Source of the DNA: Celoporthe dispersa
Lineage: Eukaryota; Ascomycota; Sordariomycetes; Diaporthales; Cryphonectriaceae
DNA length: 64,000 nucleotides
Direction: 5' to 3'
Assembly: GCA_016584495.1 (NCBI GenBank)
Contig: WAID01000015.1
Coordinates: 1,612,501 to 1,676,500, forward strand
The position numbers were made by a program, and so were the translations under genes. A model generated the notes under the pieces. It saw nothing but the letters and a program-made list of their open reading frames with translations. It was not told where the DNA came from and made no database searches. Positions 11,009 to 22,999 of the stretch are shown piece after piece (position 1 is the stretch's first letter; every line of letters begins with the position of its first letter).

Positions 11009-11081
11009 TAGCTACGATTGGTTTCGATCCAACGTCCTCCGGGTTATGAGCCCGGCGCTCTTCCCCCTGAGCTACGTAGCT
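11009..11081 (-). tRNA. tRNA-Met (CAU), elongator type, no intron
   Basis: The minus strand folds as a full 73-nt cloverleaf. The 7-bp acceptor stem is AGCTACG/CGTAGCT with discriminator A. U8 and A9 are followed by a D stem GCTC/GAGC. The anticodon stem CCGGG/CCCGG closes the loop CTCATAA, giving anticodon CAT. The T stem GTTGG/CCAAT has one G-T pair, with loop ATCGAAA. The start A1-T72 pair differs from the initiator consensus mainly in the T loop and the anticodon stem (no three G-C pairs of initiator type), so an elongator role is favoured. The Pol III terminator lies just downstream. Confidence 0.93.
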
Positions 11082-12065
11082 GCTGTTGTATGAAGGTAGT
11101 GTTGTTTTTCTTTGACTCATATTCTCTCACTCGGGACAAAATTTTCACAATGTGTGTGCAGAGTGGATCCACGTCAGAAGCAACTCTGGGGAGCAACAGA
11201 GCGCTGTGGGTGGGCACCGGATTACTCAGTGCCCTCCCGGGACTGTGCATATTTTTGTTGCTTTCTGTTTCTTAATCACCTCACATTTAGTCAAGAAGCA
11301 CTTACCGTGTGGTATTGTATTGCCTGAAATTGACCCTTGCAATGTTGCAATGATGCATGAGGACAAAAACCTGTCACTGCAGACCCCTGCTCCTGGTCCA
11401 GAGTCTACAACCTCCAAACTTTTACCCGCTTTTCACGTCCTCTCGGTGGACTCTTCATCGGAGACAGACAATCCAGGTCATGCTCAAAGTACGATGTCAG
11501 TTCTCATAATCCGCAGCAAGAGACTAAAAGGTACAGACTGGTCCATGTACATAGTACTTCAGGCTGGCAGATGATCCATACATATCGGCTGTATAGATTT
11601 AGTAATCTTCCACTTTTCAATAATTCGAGACGCCATTCCTTTGCTATGTAACCTCTGACTTATCCGCCTTTCTTACTGACCAATAGTCTCGCTGTACAGA
11701 AGTTACTTACGTACAGCATATGCATTGATCTGCACTCCTCTGATCATGTCATCGTTGACTGCTCACATACATATTGGAGAACGTTGTGGAGCGTGGTAAC
11801 GGCGAGTTATCCGCAGCGATTGTTGCGGGGGAGAGGGTGACACGGCACAAGCAATGGGTACCTGTCTGTGATGTTTCAGCGGCATGCGCACAGGGTCCCA
11901 GTTGCTTGAAATCTTGATTTCTAAGCCTGCTGGATTAGTAAACCGCTCATCAACCTTTGGAATGCACTTGCCATAGTATAAAATACTACACACATCTGGC
12001 AACTCGACGCATCCTGACTCGCGACAATGACAGCAAGACTCAGGAACATCGCAAAGCATCTCAAA

Positions 12066-13333
12066 ATGGCCAGCCAATCTGATATTCACCTATGTCAGAC
12101 CGCCCTCCCCTCCTCCCGTGATTGATTCGTACATACCTCAGTGGCTGATCCTCTTGCAGACACCTTCGGGACGCCAAATGGTATCAAGGTCTCTATCCTC
12201 CTCGAGGAGCTCGGCCTGCCCTACCAGGTCAGAATTTCCTCAGCCCCACCGGCCTCGGTAGCATCAATTGACTCTGAAATAGACCACAGCCGTCGATATC
12301 GCCAAGAATACGCAGAAGGTGGGGTAGCTCCTCGTCAACCCACCAATCCCAAGGCGCAATGGCTGACTGATCATCAGGAGGACTGGTTTCTCGAGATCAA
12401 CCCCAATGGCAGGGTGAGCAAGACCTCGAATCCTAGCTGAGAGTGGTTATGCAAGAAACATGGCTGAACACGGTCCTTTTTAGATCCCGGCGTTGACCGA
12501 CAAGTTCACAGATGGCTCGACCATCCGACTGTTCGAGTCCGGATCCATTATGCAGTACCTCGTGGACAAGTACGACACAGAGCACAAGGTGTCGTATCCT
12601 CGTGACACCAAGGAATACTACGAGGTGAACAATTGGGTAAGGCCGCTCCACGTTGACCTCTGGCAGATCTTACCGGGGATGCTAACTAGGAGCTGTAGCT
12701 GTTCTGGCAGATGGGAGGCCTGGGCCCCATGCAGGGGCAGTCCAACCACTTCACCCGGTATGCGCCTGAGAAGATCCCTTACGGAATATCTCGTTACCAG
12801 AACGAGACCCGTCGTCTCTGTAAGTAATTCAGTTATTTGCTCTGCGGTGGACCTGTCCCCGAATGCGTCTTTTTCCTCTTCTTGGTCTTCTTTCTAAGCT
12901 ACGCAGTGGGTTTCTAACACGTAAGCAGACCGTGTCATGGACGTTGCTCTCGCAAAGTCCAAGTCGGGATTCCTCGTTGGTGACAGGTTGACCATTGCTG
13001 ATATGAGCTGCTGGGGATGGGTCGCCTCGGCCAGTAAGTCCTCTCTGTCCACCCCTACCCCCCCCCCGGGGATTCTGATCGCAGTTCCATGCATGAGCTG
13101 ACCGTGTTTCATTTCATATAGAGTGGGCGGGCGTGGACATTGATGAGTTCCCCAACCTGAAGGCCTGGCTGTACAGGTTGCTCGAGCGCCCTGGCTTCGA
13201 GAAGGGTCGTCACGTCCCCACGCGGCACACGGCTTTCGAGACGGCCAAGCTGAGCGAGGAGGAATTGGACCAGAAGGCGTCCGGCGCCCGGAGCTGGGTG
13301 CAGGCCGGCATGAAGGAGGACAGTAAGAAATGA
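12066..13333 (+). CDS. Glutathione S-transferase, fungal Ure2p-like class
   Basis: Eight exons: 12066..12093, 12160..12227, 12283..12318, 12378..12413, 12484..12636, 12699..12819, 12929..13033 and 13122..13333, all in phase, giving 252 aa with no frameshift. Exon 1 plus 2 gives MASQSDIHLYTFGTPNGIKV, which fixes the start at 12066 rather than at a later in-frame start. The thioredoxin-like GSH site includes NPNGRIPAL and FESGSIMQYL; the helical C domain includes GFLVGDRLTIADMSCWGWVA. This family has GSH transferase or disulfide reductase activity in the cytosol; it resembles Ure2p but lacks the long Asn-rich prion domain. Introns of about 50-110 nt contain CTAAC-like branch points. Confidence 0.92.
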
Positions 13334-14336
13334 GAGGCATCTGATGACGGTACTGCTTCCTCTCCAGGGCCGAGGACCCGGAGGGCCCTGCCTGTCGCGG
13401 TTACATTAGGTTTTTTTTGTTCTCATTGAAGGACTTTTCATGAACATATGAGGACCACTAGCCAAGGATTAATCAAGGTCGTGAGCACGCAGGAGGGGTA
13501 TGATAAACGTACCACATCTGAGGTCCGCGCGTCATTATCACCCGACTTAAAAATGCTGGACTGCAAGGCCACATACCCGTGGGAAGACGTCATCCAACTT
13601 TAAGACCAACGTAGAGGATGACAGCCTACAGGATCATTGAGAAATTATTGAGACATTTGAAGAACCGTAACAGGAAATCCACCCTTTTCGTACGGCACAA
13701 AAGAGAAGAACAACCCCCCCCCCCCCAGCACGCTTGCTCTTTTCTGAAACTTGAGCGACATGTGAAGGCGTAGATCTGATAGTTCATCATAGATACCCAG
13801 TCGTCAGCCCATAGTCCAGGATCTGTCAACAATGTAGGCATTCGACCTGTGTCCCCGCGTACCAACAGTACGATCGCCTACAGACATGCTGTGGCCATTC
13901 ATTATTCCTGCCAGTTGAACAAGCCGTCACAGACCCTCCCAGCCTCCTCAAACGTGCTACCAGGAGTTCCATTTTGAGAGGTATTGGAGACAAAGTGATG
14001 GTCAAATTTCCACTTGAATATTTCAAAGAACTTAGAATCTCCTGACTGCTGATGCTGTGCTTTTTTATGATTTTTTTGGATACTTTTTTCCGGACTTCAA
14101 CAGCCCATGCGTGGGTGATTGGAGGGTCTGCCCAGAGTCAGGTCTGTGGCACGTGTCTGTTGTGGGAAGGAGTACGCGGCCACCAGACCAGAGTGGCTTA
14201 GTCAACAATTGGGGGCTGGTCGCCTCCTGGCCCAGCTGTTGGGCTCGCCAAAAATCTCCAACCTTGCATCTTCAAACCACAACCACCCACCGTCGCCTAT
14301 CAACCACAGCTGCACCGCTTTACAGGGCGCGTCAAG
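13334..14336. other. Intergenic region between GST and BBP genes
   Basis: 1.0 kb holding the GST 3' region and the BBP promoter. C-rich run near 13713-13727. No gene seen. Confidence 0.55.
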
Positions 14337-16556
14337 ATGTCGTGGAGAAATCAAGGGATCACCGGTTCCAACAACATCCCCCTGGGGAAGTCTCGCAGAT
14401 TTGGTGGCGATGCAGACGCTAAGGACGAGGATGAATACATTCGGTCTGCGCCGCCTGTGGATGGCCCCGATCGCGACCTGAAGCGCGGTCGTAGCCCTGA
14501 GCCCAGTGAGTATCACAGTATGCCACCATCTGGCGACGAGGACCTTGGTACTGAACTCCCATCTAGGGACCAATGCAGATGGCCCTCGCCGCCGCAAGAA
14601 GCGCAACCGATGGGGCGATGCCTCCGAGAATAAGGCTGCCGGACTCATGGGCCTCCCCACCGCGATTGTCGCAAACATGACCAGCGAGCAGCTTGAGGCG
14701 TACACGCTGCATCTCCGAATCGAGGAGATCAGCCAGAAGCTCAAGATTGATGATGTCGTGCCTGCCGATGGCGACAGGTAAGCACTTGTCCACCTTCCTC
14801 CCCCCTCCCCTCCCCCCCAGTCCAGACCATCACTGACAGGACCCTCCCGCCAAACAGATCGCCCTCACCTGCTCCGATGTATGACAACCATGGTCGGCGT
14901 GTCAACACCCGAGAGTACCGATACCGAAAGCGCCTGGAGGACGAGCGGCACAAACTGATAGAGAAGGCCATGAAGACCATTCCTAACTATCACCCACCCC
15001 AGGACTACAGACGACCCACCAAGACTCAGGAGAAGGTCTACGTGCCGGTCAATGACTATCCGGAGATTAACTTCAGTATGATTGCTAACCCTCTAACCTC
15101 TCTAACCATATCACAATTCCCCGCAGTTTGGCGAGTTCTCAGACCTCGCGCAATAGCCGTATTGTCCCGCAGGCTCGCGTCACTGATCGAAACGTGTCCC
15201 CAACCTCTATTCTTCTGATAACGATACTAATACTTAGCTTTTCCCTGCTTCAAGTTGGCTTACTCATCGGTCCTCGTGGCAATACTCTAAAGAAGATGGA
15301 GACCGAATCGGGCGCAAAGATTGCCATCCGTGGCAAGGGCTCTGTCAAGGAGGGCAAGGGTCGCTCTGATGCAGCTCACGCCAGTAACCAGGAAGAAGAT
15401 CTGCACTGCCTGATCATGGCCGACACCGAAGAAAAAAGTCAACAAGGCCAAGAAGCTGATTCACAACGTGATCGAGACCGTGGGTGTCCCTATGCCCCTT
15501 GTTGCTACCCGTCGGATATCGATAGGCTGACTTTGAGCAGGCTGCCTCCATCCCCGAAGGCCAGAACGAGCTGAAGCGTAACCAGCTGCGCGAGCTGGCT
15601 GCTCTCAACGGCACCCTTCGTGATGACGAGAACCAGGCGTGCCAGAACTGCGGACAGATCGGCCACCGCAAGTACGACTGTCCTGAGAAGCAGAACTACA
15701 CCGCCAGCATCATCTGTCGCGTGTGCGGTAATGCAGGCCACATGGCCCGTGACTGTCCTGATAGGCAACGTGGCCAGAACTGGCGCAATGATGGGCCTGG
15801 TGCTCGACCATCGGCGGGACGCATCGGTGGAGGCGAGGCTGATGCTGATTACGAGGTAGGTCCTCTACAGCATAGCCCAGATGATCTGACAGGAACATGA
15901 ATACTGACACCGTTCCCAGCAATTCATGGCAGAGCTTGGAGGCGGCGCGGCGCCTGCGCGCATCGAGGCCGGGCCTGGGTCGCACTCTAACGGAGACGCC
16001 AAGCCGTGGCAGCGAGGCCCCACGGGAGGTCCTGCGCCCTGGCGTAACCGCAACCAAGATCGCGATCACCACGATGGTGGTGACCGCGGTGACCGTGGTG
16101 ACCGGGGCGACCGTGGCGACCGTGGCGGTGGGCCCAGCGGCGGTCCTGCGCCCTGGGCTCGTGACCGCCGCGAGCGGAACCACGACAACCACGGTGGTGA
16201 CAGCTACTACGGTGGCCATCACAACAACAACAGCAACAACAACCACCAAGGCTACGGAGGCCCCGCCGCTGCCCCTGGAGCGGCGCCCTGGCACCAGGCC
16301 CCTGCGGCTCCTCCCGGGGCTCAGCCTTACGGGGGCTACCCGGGCGGATATCCAGGATTCTCGTCGATGGGTGCCCCTCCTGGGCTCGGGAGCCCCCCTG
16401 CGCCTCCTTCTGACAACCTGACTGCTCTAATCCAGCAGTTCTCTGGAGGTGCACCAGCGCCCCCTCCCCCTCCCCCCGCCGCCCTCGGACAGTGCGCCTC
16501 CACCACCCCCTGGTGACCAGCCCCCGCCACCTCCCCCCTCCAGGTGCTTAGGATGA
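14337..16556 (+). CDS. msl5: Branchpoint-bridging protein BBP/SF1 (Msl5), two apparent frameshifts
   Basis: Six exons: 14337..14505, 14567..14777, 14858..15075, 15255..15479, 15541..15855 and 15920..16556. Corrected length is about 590 aa. Early recognition protein that binds the UACUAAC branch point in the commitment complex. Domains: SF1 helix-hairpin region (RRRKKRNRWG), KH/QUA2 domain with GLLIGPRGNTLKKMETESG, two CCHC zinc knuckles (CQNCGQIGHRKYDC and CRVCGNAGHMARDC), an Arg/Gly/Asp repeat and a Pro/Gly-rich tail. An extra A in the run 15432-15437 and an extra C in 16472-16477 break the frame; removing one base at each gives exact exon phases and a polyproline end. Without the second correction the frame would stop at 16516. 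BBP is expected to be essential, so sequence error is likelier than decay. Confidence 0.92.
15076..15254 (+). promoter_or_regulatory. BBP intron 3 with three tandem branch-point motifs and a premature acceptor
   Basis: The coding acceptor is CAAG before 15255, which restores NFIGLLIGPRG. Inside the intron, CTAAC occurs three times at 15085-15089, 15093-15097 and 15102-15106, followed by a strong CCCCGCAG acceptor at 15126. Use of that acceptor gives a frame with a stop near 15217. This looks like an alternative, non-productive splice choice. Confidence 0.5.
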
Positions 16557-17626
16557 GCGCGGAATTCTCCTGCAACAACATCCCAGAGAACTGACACAGG
16601 TCACCGGAGTGTACGGACCTCTACTTTTACTACTCACCCAGGTCGAGTTAGCTTACCGACAGGAAGGTCGAAACGGGATCTCTCAGCGGAGCACGAGCCG
16701 AGAAAATAACGGCAGACTGACAGTTTGACGGCTGAGAGAGTTTACTACTGACTGTAAGATAGGCAGCTTCTACTAATAGAGAGAAAAGAAGAAAAAAAAG
16801 AGAAAAAAAGAAAGAAAAAAGCGAACCTCGTTGAACCTTCGTTGATATGTGGTGTCGGTTCGTCAAGGCAGATTGTATCTCTTGTTTGTCCCGTGTACAC
16901 ACCTATCTACCGACCGGGATTGCCGTATTCACTATCCATGCGGGAAATGAACGACATGTTGCAGGCCTCTCTTTAAGGAATTGTTGTTTGACGTAAATCG
17001 TACGAGATGTCTCCGTTGTGTGTTAGATGTCCACTGAGAGAGCTTGGGCCACCAACTAGGCTCCAGGCCTACCTCACCAACACTAACACCCTAAGCGTGC
17101 TAAGGTATGCGGGAAGCGCGGGGCAGCTTCAGGTTGTTGAGGGGGTGACGCCAGCCATCTTCGTCATGTGTCGAGAATTCCACCGGCGTTCGGGTCTGAC
17201 AAGAAACAAATTGGAACGCATATATCTTTTCCACGCCTGAGAAAATAACACGAACGAACACATTTTCCTGTATCTCGACCCACCCACCCATCCATCCATC
17301 GACTTCGCGATCCTCTCTTGCCCGCCTCCCCGCCCAAATCGCTTGTCGCACCTAGATCCCTGCATTTCAGGGCATCATTGTTATCCGGCACGCGAAGGCC
17401 CGCCTCGACCCATCATCCAACCACCTGAACAAGTGCCTCGACAATTCTGTGCACTGCCGCCCGCCTACGACGTCCTCATGTATCACCATCACTGACACTG
17501 TGGAGGATCCCCCAATTCGGCGTAGGACCTGTGTCGGTCTGTGAGCGCTACTGGACTGGAGTTGGCCCGCCCCTTCACAACGCGTTGTGCAGCCCATATA
17601 CATTTCCCCCCTCCGCAGGTCTCTTC
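16557..17626. other. Intergenic region between BBP and Pff1 genes
   Basis: 1.1 kb. A-rich tract at 16780-16822 and a compound tetranucleotide repeat at 17279-17301. No gene seen. Confidence 0.55.
17279..17301. repeat. Compound (ACCC)n(ATCC)n tetranucleotide repeat
   Basis: About three ACCC units run directly into three ATCC units, upstream of the Pff1 gene. The same compound repeat occurs inverted at 22183. Confidence 0.75.
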
Positions 17627-17635
17627 ATGGTCAGG

Positions 17636-20600
17636 ATGAATCCGTTCGCTTTCGGGCCTTTTCAGGTCACAATACTCACCACTATCGTGTATCTGGCTCT
17701 CCTTATACCTCTGGTCATCGTCAATGAGACTGTCCCCCTCCTCCCTCGAGCCCAACCCCCTTCACGGGCGTCAACCTCACGGAAGCCTGGCTCGATCTGT
17801 CCACCCTCACCCAGGGCTATCACCCTTACAACAGCCACAAGAACGATGAGGTCCGGACCTGGCTCTTGCTGCGCATCCAGCAGATCCTCGAGGAGAATGG
17901 AGCTGATTGGGTGACCGAAATGACCGTTGGAAAGCACCCGTGAGTATTCCCTCCTCTTAAGAAACAGGGTCCTCCTCCGAGACTCAGTGCTGACGTAGTA
18001 TGCTAGGTCGAATTACTCGTCTCAGGGTCTGCCATCACCGGGCACAGAGGAAGAGCAGCCGGGCCATGGTGTCACCGTCTTCAACGACCTCATGTCAAAT
18101 GTGACCATGTCTTTCAGTGGTCAGCCCGGGTCACCAGCATCTAGTGTCGCCGCGTACTTTGAGGGGGACCAATGTGCTCGTCTACATTCGTGGAACCGAG
18201 GACGAGGAGGGGGAGTGGTGGAAGAAGAGGAACAACCGCCGAAAGCTGCCGATTGGTGGCGGCGGCGTGCTGGTCAACGCACACTACGACTCGTAAGAGA
18301 GTCCTTTCATCTTTCGATCTAAACTACCCTAACAGCTAGATAGGGTCTCAACTGGCTTCGGCGCGACCGACGATGGTGTGGGCGTCATCACCGTGCTTCA
18401 GCTCATCAAGCACTTCACCACCGCTGGGAACCAGCCCAAACATGGGATTGTGGCCTTGCTCAACAACGGCGAAGAGGACTTCCTCTATGGGGCTCGAGCT
18501 TTCGGCAATAGTCCGCTATTGCCTTTTGTCCACACATTCCTCAACCTCGAGGGCGCGGGAGCGGGCGGCCGCGCGATACTGTTCCGTAGTACCGACCAGC
18601 AAGTCATGAGCGCGTACTCCAAGACCTCTCACCCCTTCAGCTCTGTCATAGCCTCCGACGCATTTAGCTTGGGTGCCATCAAGAGCCAGACCGACTTCGT
18701 CGTCTTTCACGACGTCTACGGGCAGAGGGGCCTCGACCTGTCCTTCTTCCAGCCTCGGGCCAGGTACCACACGCAAGACGATGACCGCAGGCACACAAGC
18801 CGCGCCAGCCTCTGGCACATGCTGTCGTCAGCTGTCGTCACTATGGGTGATCTTACGAGCAGGGAGTTCGTCGGCGACAGAGCAGATGGCGACACGACCA
18901 AGGTGCCCAACGGCAGAGGCAGCAGCGGCGTCTGGTTTGACCTCTTTGGGAGCAGCCTTGTCCTATTCAACCTCAGAGGCATGTTCGCCTGGTCGCTGAC
19001 ACTGCTCATCGCGACGCCCCTCATCCTGATGCTGCTCACGTACCTGGCCCAAAAGAAGGGCAAATACTACTTCTTCTCGAGCAATGTCAGCATCTATGAG
19101 CACCCTGGCCCGAACCCGAGCGACTACGAACGAGTCAGGACTGGTGGTCTGAAAGGGATCATCCGCTTCCCGCTTGCCCTCATCGTGTCTGGAGCATTAG
19201 TCTTGGGCGGGGCGTTTCTGCTGCGGAAGGTGAATCCTTTTATTGTGCACAGCAGCAAGTATACTGTGTGAGTAGCGGTCGGGCTCCTGTCGCCAGCCGG
19301 TGTTGCTCTCCATGCTGACCTGACTGCAGCTGGGCAATGTCTATATCACTGGCCTACTTTTCCTTCTGGTGCATCATGAGGGGCGCAGATGTTGCCAGGC
19401 CGAGCGCTCTGCACCGGGGCTACGCCAACATCTGGCTTTTCACAATCGGATGGGCGCTTTTGGTTGTAGTAACCGTCTTCGAGGACCGATTTTCGATTGC
19501 CTCGGGATACTACGTCGTCTTTCTCCACTCGGCACTATTTCTGACCACTCTCATATCTGTCGCAGAACTGTTTGCCCTGCCCGACAAGAAGAACTGGGGC
19601 CAGGAGTACCGAGCCGACCACGAGCGGCAGGCTGAAGACCAGCCTGGTATCAGTGCGGATTCCATCATTGCTCCAAGCCCAGGTGAGGTGGACGGGGCTG
19701 ACTCGGATGAAGCTGCGGACGACGAGGCAGAGAGGGAACCTGCCAGTGCGACGACCCCTCTTCTCGGGAGACCCAGCCGCGGGGAGGGCGAGAGCCGGAC
19801 GACATTTGCCACGACATACCGACGCTCTATTGCTGCGCTGGCGGATGTGACGGCGAACCAACGAGAGTCTGGCAAAGACTCGGGTGCCTTTGGCGACGAG
19901 CAACCTTGGTCCAAGTCCCTCCCTACTTGGACATGGTTTCTCCAGTTCTTGATCCTGGGGCCCTTCATGATCATCCTCGCGGTCCAGATTGGACTGATGC
20001 TGACAGACGCTACAAACCAGACCGCCGCTGACGGCTCGAACGCCCTGACCCCATACTTGTCTGTTGCGCTCTTCAGCATGCTGCTCATCCTGCCCCTGAT
20101 GCCTTTTATGCACCGCATCACGCATCACATTCCCCTGTTTCTTCTCTGCGTCTTCATCTTGACACTGCTATACAACCTCACAGCTGAGCCCTTCTCGTCG
20201 ACCAGCAGATACAAGGCCTTCTGGCAGCAGACGGTCAACCTGGACACGGGAACCTCCACCGTCAAGTTTGGTGGCATAGAGGAGCACCTGCGCCGCATCA
20301 TCGCAGAACTCCCCTCTGCGGCAGGAAAGAAAGTTGAGTGCCATGCCTCTCTGACAAGAGTCGGCGTGACTGATTGCGAATACGACGGAACGGATATCCC
20401 GCCTAATGTTGCCAACAATGTCGTGGACGGTATCCCACCACAGAAGGGCTACGCCGACCTAGTGTCTCTCCAACTAGCGCAGGGCGATGAGTCCGGCCGC
20501 GCGAGGCTGATACTTGACGCGAAGAACACCAAGTCTTGCTACCTGAAGTTCGCGAAGCCGATTAAGAGATTCACTGTTGCAGGTGGCCTCGACTGGGATG

Positions 20601-20950
20601 ACCGTTTCGGCCGGATGCCGGACTCTGGGCTCAACCACATCCTGTTGTGGAGGCGGGACTGGGACAGGGTGTGGGAGGTTGATATTGAGTGGGACGCCGA
20701 AGCCACCAGTCCCGTCTCAGCTGGGGATGAGATGCTAGCCGGTGCGGAGACCACCTCATCGCAAGCTGATGAGCTGAAGGCCAGAAGCGCGGGAGGCCTC
20801 GACGGAAATGTCACCTGCATCTGGAGCGACATCAACACGCCGGGGACGATCCCCGCCCTGGATGAGGCTGTCAAGTTTGCACCTACGTGGGCTGTCATGA
20901 CCAAGTTCGCGGCCGGTCTGGTCGAAGGCACCAAGAGCTTCAAGGTCTAA
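17636..20950 (+). CDS. pff1: Vacuolar membrane M28 metalloprotease Pff1, two apparent frameshifts
   Basis: Exons 17636..17939, 18007..18292, 18344..19267 and 19330..20950; corrected length 1044 aa. The ATG at 17636 (MNPFAFGP) is chosen from family ends; an in-frame ATG at 17627 adds three residues. The N-terminal TM segment is followed by a luminal M28 domain with zinc ligands in NAHYDS, GATDDGVG, NNGEEDFLYG and RARYHTQDD. About eight further TM helices and a C-terminal luminal domain follow, matching the usual ~1000-residue Pff1 layout. A base is missing in the C-rich stretch 17734-17760 (between ETVP and FTGVNLTEAWLDL), and the G run 18163-18167 has one base too many (YFEGTNVLVYIRG is restored). 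After both corrections all four exon phases agree. Confidence 0.9.
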
Positions 20951-22999
20951 GCCGCCACCGCAGGCATGCCCCGTCCCCTCGGTGTTACGCGATTGAACGA
21001 CGAGTTGACGAGCATCATGTTGTGAACGGCGGCAGGGAGGATTCTTTCATCCTGTAGAGTAATACAGCTTGTACAACACGAATAAGCCTGTGGTACCTTG
21101 GTGTGCTGTCTGCTGGCTTGAGGTTGGGGTTTTGCGTTCCGGTTGAGGGACTTGGCCTCTAGTCATAGGGGCGCTTGTCCTTTTCTTCTCTCCTACAACA
21201 TCAGCTGACAAGTCGCACCATTAGTGTTCTTAAATCGAATATGGCTTTAAACCTTTCTTGGTGGCTTTTCTCACTGGCCTAGCCACAAGGCTGAGGTCGC
21301 TGCAGTGACACGCAACACCTGCTGATATGGTGTAGCCACTGACGTCGTCCGGACAGTCGAAGCGGCTAGATGCCTTGTGTTCCCCGTAGACACGCAGTCC
21401 GCATGCTGGACTATCTGCGAGCCTCTTTTGAAAGCTTTGCTTCTGGCCTCTGTCTCACACACGGCGGAGGCTGATGGCATGTCGTGAACTAGAACGGAAG
21501 CCCGAGACCCGTCCGTCCTACGCTTGTCTCAGGGGTTTAATTATCTGTACGATTCAACGTGGTCGTCGCACCATGCCTTTTTTTCTTTTCTTTTCCCTTC
21601 TTCTTTCTTCCTTTTCTCGAGTAGCGGGAACAAGTCTGGACCTTATATTAGTCGAGCACGGAGAGTGCTTCCATCTACGTCCCCATTGGACGGGTAATTT
21701 GAGCTCATGCTTGTTGAGACGCACACAAGGATAGTCTGCTAATATATGGCGTGTCTGGGTGCCACAGGGGGGGGGGCGACAGAAAGGAAAAAACAACGAA
21801 ACGAAACGGTATTCCTTGGCCCCCACTGCGCAAAGGTGTCACTGTCACAGGCGATTCATCAGTCAAACTTCCACCGATGGGTTTCCTGTTTGGGCGGATG
21901 CTGCCGTACAAGGACGACGAACAGCCGGACATGCATGTGATTAATATACACAATTAGCCATCATGCACCTGGTATTCGTTCATATCCCAGCCAATACCCG
22001 GTTGGCCTTTTTTTTTCCTTCTTCTTCCCTTCTTCCTTTCCTTAAACGAAGGAGTGAACAGGAAAGGAGAGACAGAGGGGGAGGGAGGGGGCGGCCACTA
22101 GGACTGAGAAGGAATAAGAATGGATGAAATGTGACTGGCGGTCCCGGAAATTTTGGTACGTCTGCCGCCCCAATGCGACGGTGGATGGATGGATGGATGG
22201 GTGGGTGGGTGACGCGAAGGGGATGTTTGGTGGAGTTTCATGTCCGACGTCTGGCGTTCCTCAGGAAGCGTGCATTTAATTATATTGCGCCTGGATGTAT
22301 ACAGCTCGAACCGCAAGGCTCCCCTTCCCTCCCTCCCTCCCCCAAAACCGCGCCGCCACCTTGGATGATGTCTCGGCGGATCCTTTTGTCTATGCAGGCT
22401 TTTTATTAAAAGCCGAACTCATCGGAGGACACTCTCACTGCTATCTGGTCACCCTTGAGCAACGTCGTTCAACATTTTTCTTCTTCTTTTCCCCCACTCT
22501 GCTTTCACGAAGGGAAAAAAAAAGAAAAAGAAAAAGCAAGGCTCCTTTTCTTGTCTCCAAGTTACCATTTTTGTGTTCGGCTCCCGAGATCTGCGGAGCC
22601 CGGCACGGCGCATCCGCTCGCCAAACGCCCCTGGCCGCCGTGCTTGCAAAACTGATATCTCGGCCGAAAGTTGCCGTCTCCAGAGCACCGAAGAGGAAGG
22701 TGACCCTCCTTGGTATCTCCCGACCGAGGTTTCGTATAACCAAGGTGTTTTCCACCCCGGGGGAGGCGCCAACTTCCTCCCCATCATTCATGAGGGAGAA
22801 GAGGGAGAGAGAGAAAGCCCTCCGTCATTGCTGTAAAGCTATTTCCGCGTCGTAAGCACGGCGAACCAACAACAACGCCGGGTCTCTGAGAGCGCCAAGA
22901 TATCTCTCCTCCATCCGTCGACCGTAACCTTTCGGGGGCTCTTTCCATCCCTCACTCGCCCACCCAGTAGCCAGCGCCGACGCACAAAGTGACCACAAG
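20951..22999. other. Intergenic region rich in homopolymers
   Basis: 2.0 kb between Pff1 and the small secreted protein gene. It has T/C-rich stretches (21580-21620, 22010-22050, 22470-22520), a G10 run near 21768 and the tetranucleotide repeat at 22183. No gene recognised. Confidence 0.55.
22183..22211. repeat. Compound (GGAT)n(GGGT)n tetranucleotide repeat
   Basis: Four GGAT units followed by about three GGGT units; inverted copy of the motif at 17279-17301. Confidence 0.8.

Larger units (their letters stand above)
10316..12065. other. Intergenic region containing a tRNA gene
   Basis: About 1.75 kb between the methyltransferase and GST genes. Apart from the tRNA-Met at 11009-11081 and its oligo-T terminator I find no gene; the open frames are short, in mixed orientation and without motifs. 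Confidence 0.6.

Noticed and set aside
17636..20950. Pff1 as a pseudogene
   Set aside because: Only two one-base breaks in C and G runs; zinc ligands, splice sites and all TM helices are intact, and the same kind of break occurs in genes expected to be essential.
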